Positions 15,991-24,700 of a stretch of DNA of 50,181 nucleotides are shown here, piece by piece. Each line of letters begins with the position of its first letter. Position 1 is the first letter of the stretch. This stretch comes from Candidatus Chloroploca sp. Khr17 (GTDB taxonomy: Bacteria; Chloroflexota; Chloroflexia; Chloroflexales; Chloroflexaceae). The translations under genes and the position numbers were made by a program. A model generated the notes under the pieces. The model was not told the origin of the DNA and made no database searches. It saw nothing but the letters and a program-made list of their open reading frames with translations. The DNA is taken from positions 1-50,181 of the forward strand of contig NZ_RYFF01000041.1 of the NCBI RefSeq assembly GCF_004138165.1. Reading direction: 5' to 3'.

Positions 15991-16758
15991 GTGCAGGTCG
16001 TGCGGCGCGATGGCACGCCTGCCTGGGTGCTTGTCCATCTGGAAATTCAGAGCCAGCGTGATCCCGCCTTTCCAGAGCGGATGCTCTTCTATCACGTGCG
16101 CCTGATGGATCGTGAGCGGTTGCCTGTGGTGAGCCTCGCCGTGCTGGGGGACGACCAGCCCGCCTGGCGTCCTGACCAGCTTAACCGGCACCTGTGGGGG
16201 TGTGACCTGACCTTTCGCTTTCCAACCGTCAAACTGCTGGATTACGACCCGGCAGTGCAGGCGACCCTGACCAATCCGTTTGCCACCGTGACCTTGATGC
16301 ATCGTGATGCCCAAGAGACGCGGGGCGATCCGGAGGAGCGGTTGCGCCGGAAGGTGGTACGCTATCGGGCGCTCTTGCGCCAAGGCTACCAGGCCGCTGA
16401 CATTCGCCTGCTCCTGCGGCTGATGGAGCATCTCTTGCGCTTGCAGCCCGAACTGGCCCGCCAGGCCCGTGATGCGATGCGCCAGGTAGAACAGGAGGAA
16501 CTGGGGATGGAGACCTTTGTCACGAGTTTTGAGGAAATTGGACGCGAAGAAGGGCAGCGGGAATTGGTGTTGCGCCTGCTCACCCGCAAGGTGGGGCCAC
16601 TCAGTGCCACCGTGCAGGCGCAGGTGACCGCCCTAAGTGGCGAGGCCCTGCTCGACTTGAGCGATGCCTTGCTCGATTTCACCCAGGCCGCCGACCTGAC
16701 GACCTGGCTTGATCAGCACGGGGCTGCGGCGACGGATGATGCGCCTGATGGTGCATGA
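15991..16758 (+). pseudogene. N-terminally truncated Rpn-family recombination-promoting nuclease
   Basis: The frame starts directly after the MITE-like element: a stop (TAA 15973-15975) precedes RVDKLVQVVRRDGTPAWV then LVHLEIQSQRDPAFPERM. The E-x-Q-S/G-x-R-D-x-x-F pattern is the PD-(D/E)XK core of Rpn/'putative transposase' proteins, with Glu and Gln of the active site visible. The C-terminus (EEGQRELVLRLLTRKVGPLS onward) is a DUF4351 domain. The first ~40 residues, including the metal-binding Asp, are missing, so the nuclease should be inactive. The GTG at 15991 has no real ribosome site. The frame to 16758 is otherwise intact, suggesting recent loss. Confidence 0.7.
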
Positions 16759-16862
16759 CCTCTGACCCCCCGCTGCCAACGGCAGAGGCTCAACGCCAAC
16801 CGGCGCAGGTCTGGTGGGACGCGGCGGCGTTGGGTGGTGGTGCCGGGGGTGGGGGAAGCAGC

Positions 16863-17207
16863 TTAGGCTGGGGTGTTTCCCTCAAGCGTTCTCATACTCT
16901 GGTACACGAGATCGCGCAGTTCGTCGTCGGCGAGTTGTTCCGCGAAGGGTGGCAGATTCAGCATATCCAGGAGCCGGCGATCTTGCCCATGGCGTGCCAT
17001 TTCATCACGTTGCTCTTGCGTGATCGACGGTGAGAGCCGACCCGTAGCTACCCGTTCATAATTGCGCAGCAGCGTGGGATCACGGCCAATCTTTTCGTAC
17101 AGATCGGGGAAACTGCTCTGGATCACCGTGAGCTTGGCGATCAGGCCAGCGGGGGTGGTGCGGCCCTGGGCGCGATCCAGGATGAGGTGCAGCCGGAAGA
17201 TAGGGTG
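16863..17207 (-). pseudogene. remnant of an unidentified protein, C-terminal part
   Basis: An open minus-strand frame after a TGA (17208-17210) reads HPIFRLHLILDRAQG, AGLIAKLTVIQSSFPDLYEK, GRLSPSITQEQRDEMARHGQ and ends in RDLVYQSMRTLEGNTPA. It has coherent protein character (amphipathic helices, balanced charges) and begins mid-domain without a start codon or ribosome site. I do not recognise the family; it may be another mobile-element-associated gene. The gap 16759-16862 holds nothing else. Confidence 0.35.
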
Positions 17208-17299
17208 TCAGCATCGTTCGCCACCACGTGGTGTGCCCTTGGAGTGCCGCTGACCACGAATGCTGATAACGAATAAACGAATATGGGCTGCTCCATACG

Positions 17300-17422
17300 C
17301 TATTCGTTCATTCGTGGCCCCCATTCGTGGTAGCGTTCGACAATATGTTCCAGACCAATGCGATGACCTTTCAGCCGGATCACATCTTCAGCGTGGAAAT
17401 CAAGGTAGTTTTCGAGATGCAT
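17300..17422 (-). pseudogene. N-terminal fragment of a DUF433 antitoxin
   Basis: ATG at 17422 opens a 40-codon frame, MHLENYLDFHAEDVIRLKGH then RIGLEHIVERYHEWG. I-R-L-K-G-H-R-I-G-L-E-x-I is the beginning of DUF433 proteins (x-I-R-I-x-G-T/H-R-I-x-x-x-x-I). It is cut where a repeat-like stretch with CCACGAATG units (17253-17330) begins, which itself forms an imperfect inverted repeat. The helix-turn-helix-like second half is absent. A complete DUF433 gene exists at 39876. The region 17423-17816 shows no further gene. Confidence 0.55.
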
Positions 17423-17816
17423 CGCACGTACTCCTGCACGATATGATTTGCGGGCATTTTATCACGCACGGCATGCGCATGTCCAGGTTCTGCATCGAGA
17501 CACCTAGGGCGATTGCAGCTTCCTGCCGTGGCCGTGAACGGCTCGGCTCATAGGGAGCGAAGGCCACCTTCGTGGGCTGGAGCGGATTCATTTCTGAAAG
17601 ACCATAACACCAGCGGCGTCAACGCCTCGGCTGCCGTATGCGAAGCCGGCCTACGCCGGCTGGATCAAAGCTTCGCGCCTTTGCGCCTTTGCGTCAAAAA
17701 ACGGGTCTCATTTGAAACATTCCAGCCTTCTCGCTTGCATCGATGAACCTGAACGGGTACCGTTGAAAGAACTACGTTGGCATGCCGAGCAAAGCTATGC
17801 ATCAGGGAGGTGCATC

Positions 17817-17936
17817 ATGGTATCACCATCTGGCTATGGCATCCACTGGCCGGAGGTGGATGAAGATCTGGCGCTTACGCCGTTGCTTCAGGATGCAGAG
17901 CGCATGATCGCCGAGCCGGTGAACGAAGAAGGGTAG
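17817..17936 (+). CDS. 39-residue DUF2442-like fragment or small protein
   Basis: A 39-residue frame, MVSPSGYGIHWPEVDEDLAL then TPLLQDAERMIAEPVNEEG, starts 4 nt after a strong GGGAGGTG. S-G-Y-G-I-H-W-P-x-x-D-E-D-L resembles the C-terminal part of DUF2442 proteins, which usually have ~80 residues. It is therefore probably a truncated gene that has kept or gained a ribosome site. It ends 27 bp before the MITE-like element at 17964. Confidence 0.4.
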   Translation: MVSPSGYGIHWPEVDEDLALTPLLQDAERMIAEPVNEEG

Positions 17937-17963
17937 CCCCCACCTGGCTCTGCCATCCTATGG

Positions 17964-18251
17964 TAGGGCGATTGCATCTTCCGTGCATGCACCCCACCAG
18001 GGCACCCGCAAGGGGTGCCCCTACACCGATCCCGGCCCCCGGCCCTGTAGGGGCACTCCTTGCGGGTGCCCTTGCGGGTGCCCTTGCGGGTGCCCTTGCG
18101 GGTGCCTCGTTGTTGCCGGGTGCCGCTGGTTGCATGCACATGCTGCCACATAGGTTGTTGCCGGGTGCCGCCGTTTGCGCCGCTGGTTGCATGCACATGC
18201 TGCCACATAGAGCGTATTTTTTATCCGGTGTCGTATGATGCAATCGCCCTA
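17964..18251. mobile_element. 288-bp MITE-like element with 15-bp inverted ends and 10-bp target duplication
   Basis: Perfect terminal inverted repeats TAGGGCGATTGCATC (17964-17978) and GATGCAATCGCCCTA (18237-18251) are flanked by the direct repeat CATCCTATGG at 17954-17963 and 18252-18261, as expected of transposition. The interior has the GGGCACCCGC palindrome, four tandem copies of CTTGCGGGTGCC (about 18058-18105) and a twice-repeated TGCATGCACATGCTGCCACA block (about 18132 and 18188). No coding sequence is present, so it must be moved by a transposase encoded elsewhere. Confidence 0.8.
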
Positions 18252-18286
18252 CATCCTATGGTCCGCCCAAACACAGAAAACAGCAA

Positions 18287-20602
18287 TCAGGAATCAGAAC
18301 CGGGCAGCGGAGAATGACTGGCGACCCGCAACCCGAAGAAGAAGTTGTAGCGGTCGCGCGGGTAGAAGCCGTAGCGGAACGAAGCCCGGACGGATTTCTG
18401 GTAGTCCGAATAATCTCCGCCACGCAACCGTCGTGCCTCATCTCGCTCCACATAGGCCTCGGCCCACTCATCTTCTTGCTGGTAGGGGTAGTTCTTGCCG
18501 TACTGCGTCGCGCACCACTCCCAGACGTTGCCGGCCATATCAAGAGCCCCATATGGACTGGCTCCGGATGGGTACTGATTGATAGGTGTCGTTCGACCAG
18601 TAAAGACTCGGCCAACCGAAGAAAAGAAACCCTTCGCACTGTTACAACGCCCTTCCTCCCACGTATTGCCCCACGGCCAGATGCGCCCATCCGTCCCCCG
18701 TGCCGCCTTCTCCCATTCCGCTTCGCTGGGCAAGCGGAACGAGTGGGCAGTCTGGGCACTAAGCCAGCGGCAGTAGGCGACCGCCTCGAACCAACTCACC
18801 CCAACCACCGGGTAGTCGTCGCCGTTCCATTTCGCGTTGTCCCAGTATTCTGGCTTACCAATCCCCTTTTCCTCGCGCCATTCCCATCCCACCTTCGTCC
18901 AGTAGGCGGGGTTGGTATAGCCATCGCCCTCGACAAAGGGCCGGAATTGCGCGTTAGTCACCGGGGTTTTGCCGATCCAGTAGTCGGGCAGGGTCAGCGT
19001 GTGCTGGGGTTTCTCGTTGTCGTTCGCCATTGTGTCGGCGTCGCTGCTGCCCATCAGGAAGGGGCCAGCGGGCACGTTGACCAGCGCGGGCACCCAGGGC
19101 GGCAAGGTGGCCCCGGCGCTCTGGCCCTGAGGCCTGGGCGCGGGGGCGGGCTTTTTCGCGCCAGGATCAGGTGGTTGAGTTGGTTGCTCGTGTGGTTGCG
19201 GGATAGGCGGCGTTGGGGCGGGCGATGGTGGCGCTGCCACGGCGGGCGGGGCGCGATCCGCCGGGGTGTCCGGGCTTGATGGGCCAGGATGGGCCGTTGA
19301 TGTTTCCCCGGCGCGGCGCAGGTCCTCGATTTCCCGGCGCAGGTCAGCCGCGTATTGGAAATGATGCTCTTCTAATTCCCCGGCGCGGCGCAGGTCCTCG
19401 ATTTCCCGGCGCAGGTCTTCGATCTCGATTGTGATGTGGGGCGGTGTGTCAATGCCGTACCGCGCCGCCGTGAGCTCAAGCGCGTGCAGACGGCGACGTT
19501 TCTCGGCGAGGATGACCTGGGCCTCCGTTGGAGGATCATCGGGCGCAACGGTCGTCGGGCGCTCCTGCTCGGGCGTCGGCGCGGCCACGCCAAGCAATCT
19601 TTGGAACACCGCCGCGAGCAACGAGTTGCGCGGCGCCCAGTGCGCGCCGTCACGTTTCGCGAGGCCAATCAGTTCCAGGCGCACCATGTCGTCGTCGAGG
19701 CGGTCGAAGGGTGGGCGATCGCGCAGCAGGCGGCGGGCGGCCTCCTCCAACTGGTGCGTGCGCAGGTCGTCGCGGATGCGGCGGAGCAACGGCGGCGCGT
19801 CGGCGACAATCTCCCTCGCGGCATGCGCCACGTCAGCAAGGCTCAGCGCGGTGCCCGCCGCGTGGGCGCTTGCCAGCAACTCGCCCATGCGCTGGGTTAG
19901 GTAGGGGTGACCGGCCACCTGCGCGTAGACCGCCCGGCCAAGCGTCTCGCTCAGGGCAGCTTCGACGCCTGCCGCCTGGAGGCCGTCGGCTATCAGCGTG
20001 ACCGCCTCAGGCGCGGGCAGGTCGGGCAGGTAGATCTCTTCGCACACACTGTGCAGCGACGAGACCTCGCTCACGACCATGGTGTAGAGTTCGACGCCGC
20101 CGCTGAAGATGACCTGCAACTTCTGCAATGGCAGCGAGATCAGCCGGTCGTGGAAGAAAGAACGCAGCGCGTTGCCCAGCGCCTCACGCGAGGCTGGCGG
20201 CAGCGCACCAAGCTCGTCGAGCATCAGCACGAGCCGCCCGACCTCGGTCCGCGCCAGCGCCTCAGTGAGCCGCGCCTTGAGACGGGGCGCACTGACGATC
20301 TGCCCGAGGTCACGACCAAGCGGCACGACCGTGTCGATCTGCTCGGCCAGATAGGCAAAGACCCGCTCGGGCTGTGCGCCCTGGATCGCCTGAAAGTCAA
20401 TCCGGCACAATTTCGTCGGGTGCTCGACCACACCCAGCACCTGGAAGAGCAAACTCGTCTTGCCGTTCTGCCGCCCACCGTAGACTACCCCGTAGCGCGT
20501 CACCTCCTCGCGGCAGAGGCGCAGCAGGCGCGCCAACTCGGCGGCACGCCCCCGGAACACGGGGCTGCCCGGGCCAAGGGCGGTGGTTGAGAAAAAAGCC
20601 AT
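18287..20602 (-). CDS. AAA ATPase fused to an FGE-sulfatase (C-type-lectin-like) domain
   Basis: The 771-residue protein is taken from ATG 20602 (MAFFSTTALGPGSPVFRGRA); a GTG at 20632 is the alternative. N-terminal P-loop NTPase: Walker A GGRQNGKTSLL (~42-52), Walker B RLVLMLDELG (~125), then winged-helix-like segments to ~370. A heptad region repeats EIEDLRRAGE-type units (~425-470), followed by a Pro-rich linker (~475-520). From ~525 (VNVPAGPFLMGSSD) there is a formylglycine-generating-enzyme-like fold with W-E-K-A-A-R-G and AGNVWEWC. The sulfatase-activating cysteines are not obvious, so it is probably a binding domain. The last ~40 residues look like a DGR variable region. The architecture suggests a signalling or conflict-type ATPase with a diversified binding head. 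No reverse transcriptase is in the window. Confidence 0.8.
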   Translation of the reverse strand: MAFFSTTALGPGSPVFRGRAAELARLLRLCREEVTRYGVVYGGRQNGKTSLLFQVLGVVEHPTKLCRIDFQAIQGAQPERVFAYLAEQIDTVVPLGRDLGQIVSAPRLKARLTEALARTEVGRLVLMLDELGALPPASREALGNALRSFFHDRLISLPLQKLQVIFSGGVELYTMVVSEVSSLHSVCEEIYLPDLPAPEAVTLIADGLQAAGVEAALSETLGRAVYAQVAGHPYLTQRMGELLASAHAAGTALSLADVAHAAREIVADAPPLLRRIRDDLRTHQLEEAARRLLRDRPPFDRLDDDMVRLELIGLAKRDGAHWAPRNSLLAAVFQRLLGVAAPTPEQERPTTVAPDDPPTEAQVILAEKRRRLHALELTAARYGIDTPPHITIEIEDLRREIEDLRRAGELEEHHFQYAADLRREIEDLRRAGETSTAHPGPSSPDTPADRAPPAVAAPPSPAPTPPIPQPHEQPTQPPDPGAKKPAPAPRPQGQSAGATLPPWVPALVNVPAGPFLMGSSDADTMANDNEKPQHTLTLPDYWIGKTPVTNAQFRPFVEGDGYTNPAYWTKVGWEWREEKGIGKPEYWDNAKWNGDDYPVVGVSWFEAVAYCRWLSAQTAHSFRLPSEAEWEKAARGTDGRIWPWGNTWEEGRCNSAKGFFSSVGRVFTGRTTPINQYPSGASPYGALDMAGNVWEWCATQYGKNYPYQQEDEWAEAYVERDEARRLRGGDYSDYQKSVRASFRYGFYPRDRYNFFFGLRVASHSPLPGSDS
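18321..18427 (-). other. candidate diversity-generating-retroelement variable region
   Basis: It encodes RGGDYSDYQKSVRASFRYGF then YPRDRYNFFFGLRVA. In FGE-type DGR targets this segment reads R-G-G-S-W-N-N-N-x-x-x-V-R-A-x-x-R-N-N-N-x-P-x-x-R-N-N-N-x-G-F-R-V, and template adenines in AAC codons are mutated. Here those positions carry Y, D, S, F, G and N, mostly NNC codons (GAC, TAC, TTC, GGC, AAC), as expected for A-to-N change of AAC. No template repeat or reverse transcriptase was found within the window. Confidence 0.5.
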
Positions 20603-20689
20603 ATGCGCCGCGCTGCTCCATAAACCGTCCACGTCGGATATGACTCCATTGTAACAGACGAATGCGTGCGTACGTACGGATCAGCGAGG

Positions 20690-20763
20690 GAAAGAGGAAA
20701 GCTGAAAAGGCATGGCAACGCACCGCGTTCACGGCTCATTTCCTCTTTCAGCTTTCCTCTTTC
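20690..20763. repeat. 18-bp inverted repeat in a polypyrimidine tract
   Basis: GAAAGAGGAAAGCTGAAA (20690-20707) is the exact complement of 20746-20763, with a 38-nt loop. The right arm is part of a pyrimidine tract (about 20738-20787) built of CTTTCCTCTTTCA-like units. It lies upstream of the AAA-FGE gene. The gap 20603-21326 has no gene that I can support; a frame ending at 20904 (DLAESLDDRWVVASAAQRFW) may be a coding remnant of unknown family. Confidence 0.5.
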
Positions 20764-20950
20764 ATCTTTCCTCTTTCAGCTTTCCCTTGCTGCCCACCAA
20801 GGAGGTGCTTGTGCCTGCCTGCGCACCTCGACTTGGCCGAGAGCCTCGACGATCGCTGGGTGGTTGCCTCTGCCGCCCAACGCTTCTGGCATGACCTGCT
20901 ATGAGGCATGCGGATTCATGCCGATGGCCCTGCGCTGACGAGCGCACCGA

Positions 20951-21172
20951 CGTACGGCCGCAGCACGTGCCGCCCCACCCATCTCGACCTCACACCCCTC
21001 GCACGTGCGTCGGCCCACGGCCGCACCATCGCGACCGCCACACACAGCGACCACCCACCGCCGTACGGACGAAGCACGTGGCCCCTCACCCATCCCGACC
21101 CCACACCCGCCATCACGTGCGTCGGCCCACGGCTGCATCAACGCCTCAACGCCGCACTGGTGCGCGTCGCAG
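20951..21172. repeat. two degenerate tandem units of about 111 bp
   Basis: Shared blocks recur at constant spacing: CGTACGG at 20951 and 21062, GCACGTG then CACCCATC-type blocks, and ACGTGCGTCGGCCCACGGC at 21003 and 21115. The copies differ at many positions. Several overlapping frames cross it but none has convincing protein character. Function unknown. Confidence 0.45.
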
Positions 21173-21326
21173 CACTGCATAGCTCCCCGTGGATCATCTC
21201 TGCCGTGCGTCAGGTAACATCGGGTAGAATAGTGGTGCCACGCGGGTCTCGTGGGGTTGCGCGCCTCTGGCAGCGTGGGTTCGACCACTTTATCGCGCTG
21301 AGTTTATCGCGCTGAGGAGATGACCA

Positions 21327-21671
21327 ATGCCTGATATGACGACTGTGATCCTGATCAACCGCGCCGGGATGGGCGAGACTGACCCGGCCCTGCAGCAGAA
21401 GTTGCTGGCGACGTACCTGCGTCTCCTCAACGAGAACAACAGCCTTCCCGCCGCGATCTGCGTCTACACCGAGGGGGTTAAGCTCGTTGTCCACGGCTCG
21501 CCCGTGCTCGCTGAACTCCAGGCTTTGGAAGCCCGGGGCGTTCACGTCATCAGCTGTCTCACCTGTCTCGATTATTATGGCCTGACCGAGCAACTGGCCG
21601 TCGGGGTCATCGGTGGCATGCCCGACATCATCGCGGCTCAGTGGGGTGCCCAGAAGGTAATCACGTTGTAG
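21327..21671 (+). CDS. DsrE-like (YedF C-terminal-type) sulfurtransferase-like protein
   Basis: The 114-residue protein starts at ATG 21327, 7 nt after GAGGAG. It resembles the DsrE-like domain at the end of YedF selenium-metabolism proteins: VILINRAGMGETDPALQQKL, then LPAAICVYTEGVKLVVHGSP, GVHVISCLTCLDYYGL and a terminal QKVITL. The CLTCLDYY Cys residues are in the place used by this family for persulfide carriage. The TusA-like N-terminal domain of full YedF is missing and no sel genes are near, so it stands alone. It probably has a role in sulfur relay or redox, which is not shown here. Confidence 0.75.
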   Translation: MPDMTTVILINRAGMGETDPALQQKLLATYLRLLNENNSLPAAICVYTEGVKLVVHGSPVLAELQALEARGVHVISCLTCLDYYGLTEQLAVGVIGGMPDIIAAQWGAQKVITL

Positions 21672-21734
21672 GGGTGCGTTGGGGGGTGGGTGATCTTCTT
21701 TGAAAAGTATTGGGTCTAAACCCTGGATCATCGC

Positions 21735-24700
21735 ATGGTAGACGATCAAACATGTCATTGCGGGCGGTTCTGGCGCTTCCTCATTCTCCCTATCGTTTTG
21801 CTGCTCACCGCCTTCCAGCCCGTCGCCGCACGTGCAACCGGCGTCACCTTTGCCCCCGGTGCGCACCTTCGCTTTGAGCATCTCACGATTGACGACGGCC
21901 TCTCGCAAAACGCCGGGTTGGCCCTACTACAAGACCGCCAGGGCTATCTATGGATTGGTACGCAAGACGGCCTGAATCGCTATAACGGCTACACCCTCAC
22001 CCACTTTAAACATGATCCCGATGACCCGGCTAGCCTCAGCCACAACAGCATCATTGCGCTTTACGAGGATCGCGACGGCGTGCTGTGGATTGGCACCTGG
22101 GGCGGTGGCCTGAACCGCTTTGACCCGGCTACCCAGCAATTCACCCGCTACACGCCCGACCCCGCCAACTCTGCGAGCCTCGGCCACCCCATTGTCACCG
22201 ACATTCTCCAGGATGCGCAGGGTGTTTACTGGGTCGCCACCCTCGGCGGATTGGAACGCTTCGACCCGGTCAGCGGGACATTCACCCACTTCCGCCACAA
22301 CCCTGATGACCCCGCCAGCCTGTCCAGCGACGCCCTTTCGGTCATCTTGCCAACTGCCGATGGCAAACTGTGGATCGGTACGGGCGCGTTCAACATCCCC
22401 GGCGCAGGGCTGAACCTGTTCGACCCGGCTACCGGCACAGCCCAACGCCTGGAGCAAACCGGCGACTGCCTGGCCTCCCCCAACATCGCCGACCTCCTGC
22501 CTGCCCCTGATGGTGGCGCGCTGTGGATTGCCTACGGCGGCTACGGCGTTGCGGGCGGCGGCCTCGACCGTTATGACCCCCAAACTGGCACGTGCGCTCA
22601 CTTCGATAACAGCCAAACCTTTGCTACCCAGATTGCCGATAACAACTTCACCGACCTGGCCTTCGACCGCGATGGGGCGCTCTGGGCGACCAGTTGGTCG
22701 GGCGGTCTCTGGAGCATGACTCCCGATGGAGAGTTTAGCGGCATTCATCACAACCCTGCCGACCCCGAAAGCCTTTCGAGCGACAACACCTTCACCGTTT
22801 GGCCCGACCGCTCCGGCGTCATCTGGGTTGGCACGCTCAGCGCCGGCATCAACAAACTCAATCTCGATACGTTGCAATTCCGCACCTACCGCCACGATGC
22901 CGCTAACCCCAAGAGCCTGCCCAGCAACCACATCACTGCCTTTACCGAAACCAGCGACGGCAGTATCTGGTTGGGCACCATCGAAAACGGCCTCGTGCGC
23001 TTCGACCCGACTAGCGGCGAATTTACCCCCTACCGTTCCGACCCGGCCAACCCAAACAGCATCTCCGGCGATATTGTGCTCACCCTCTATGCCGATCCGG
23101 ATGATACGCTCTGGGTCGGCACCTTCGGCAGCGGCCTGAACCACTTCGACCCTCAAACTGGCCTGTTCACCCGTTACCAGAACGACCCCGCCGACCCCAA
23201 CAGCCTGCTCGAAAACCAGGTTACCAACCTCATCCGCGACCGGGCCGGGCGGCTGTGGGTGAGCAATTTCGCCGGTCTTTCACGCCTCGACCCTGGCGCG
23301 ACGGGCTTTGTCAACTATGCCATGCCCGCACCGCCGGTCTCTTTTGGCCTCGTGGGGGATGAACTGTGGGCGGGAACATGGGGCGGCGGCCTCTACCGCC
23401 TCGATCTTTCCGACCCTCTCAGCCTAGATCCCAGCACAGCGACCTTCGCCACGCTGAAAAACGACCCCGCCAACTCCAACTCCCTCAGCAACGATGGCGT
23501 CTGGACGATGCTCCAAACCCCTGATGGCATGGTCTGGCTGGGAACCCAGGCCGGGCTCAACCGCTACGACCCCCAAACTGGTCAGTTCACAAGCTACACC
23601 GAGAAAAACGGCTTGCCCAACGCCTCGATAATGGGGCTTTTGCAGGATGCACAGGGCTTGCTCTGGTTGACCACCAATCATGGCGTGGTCAGGTTTGACG
23701 CCCAGGCCGAGACATTCCTGGTCTATGAAAAAAGCGACGGTTTGCAAGGCAACGAGTTCAACTCGAATGCCTATTTCCAGTCCCGCAACGGCGACTTTTA
23801 CGTTGGCGGCGTCAACGGCTTCAGCGTATTCGACCCGCTCAACCTGCGCCAGAACGAACTCCCGCCCCCGGTCGTCATCACCGACGTTTCGATTTTCAAC
23901 ATCCCCCAGGCGTTTGACCCCGCGCAAACGGTTCGCCTGAACTACGACCAGAACTTCATCTCATTTGAATTTGCCGCCCTCGATTTTCAGTCACCCTCCA
24001 AAAACCAATATGCTTACAAGTTGGAAGGCTTCGATAAAACGTGGGTGCAGGCTGGCACGCGCAACTACGCCAGTTACACCAACCTGCCCGGCGGCGATTA
24101 CACCTTTCGCGTCCGCGCCGCTAACAAGGACGGCATCTGGAATGAAACCGGAACCTCTGTGCGGCTGACGGTCGCGCCACCTTTTTGGCAGACCTGGCCG
24201 TTCCAGGTAGGCTTGTTCCTGGGCGTGGTTGCGCTTGTGGTCGGCGGCTTGCAGTGGCGGGTACGGGCGGTGCGCGAACAAAACGCCCAATTGCAAAAGA
24301 TGCTCGAACAGCGCATTGCCGAACGAACCGAGGAACTGAATCTTGCCAACGAACGCCTGCGTGCGAAAGCTGCGCAGGATGCCGTGACTGCCGAGCGCAC
24401 CCGCTTGGCGCGTGACCTGCACGATGCCGTTACCCAAACCCTCTTCTCTATCACCATAATCGCCGACGTGCTGCCCGATATTTGGGCAATGAATCCGAAC
24501 GAGGGCAAGCGTCGCCTCGAGGAGGTGCGCCAACTCACGCGTGGTGCGCTGGCTGAAATGCGCACTCTGCTGGTCGAACTGCGCCCCAACGCTCTGGTGG
24601 AAGTGCCGCTGCCCATACTTTTACGCCAACTGACTGAAGCGATGATTGGTCGCTCACGCATAAACATTCAACTCAGCGTCGAAGGGGAACGCAAGTTACC

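Noticed and set aside
18058-18108. Collagen-like or Gly-Ala repeat protein (GALAGALAG frame)
   Set aside because: It lies inside a transposon-like element with no start or ribosome site; the repeat is a 12-bp DNA tandem.
21236-21300. tRNA-like segment with GGTTCGA
   Set aside because: No acceptor stem or anticodon arm can be folded around it.
18252-21326. DGR reverse transcriptase or template repeat near the variable region
   Set aside because: I searched the frames around the gene and saw no (Y/F)xDD reverse transcriptase and no second copy of the variable segment, so DGR status stays a hypothesis.
21948-23156. 402-codon minus-strand frame opposite the propeller kinase
   Set aside because: Shadow of the repeated propeller codons; the plus strand codes for clear Reg_prop repeats.
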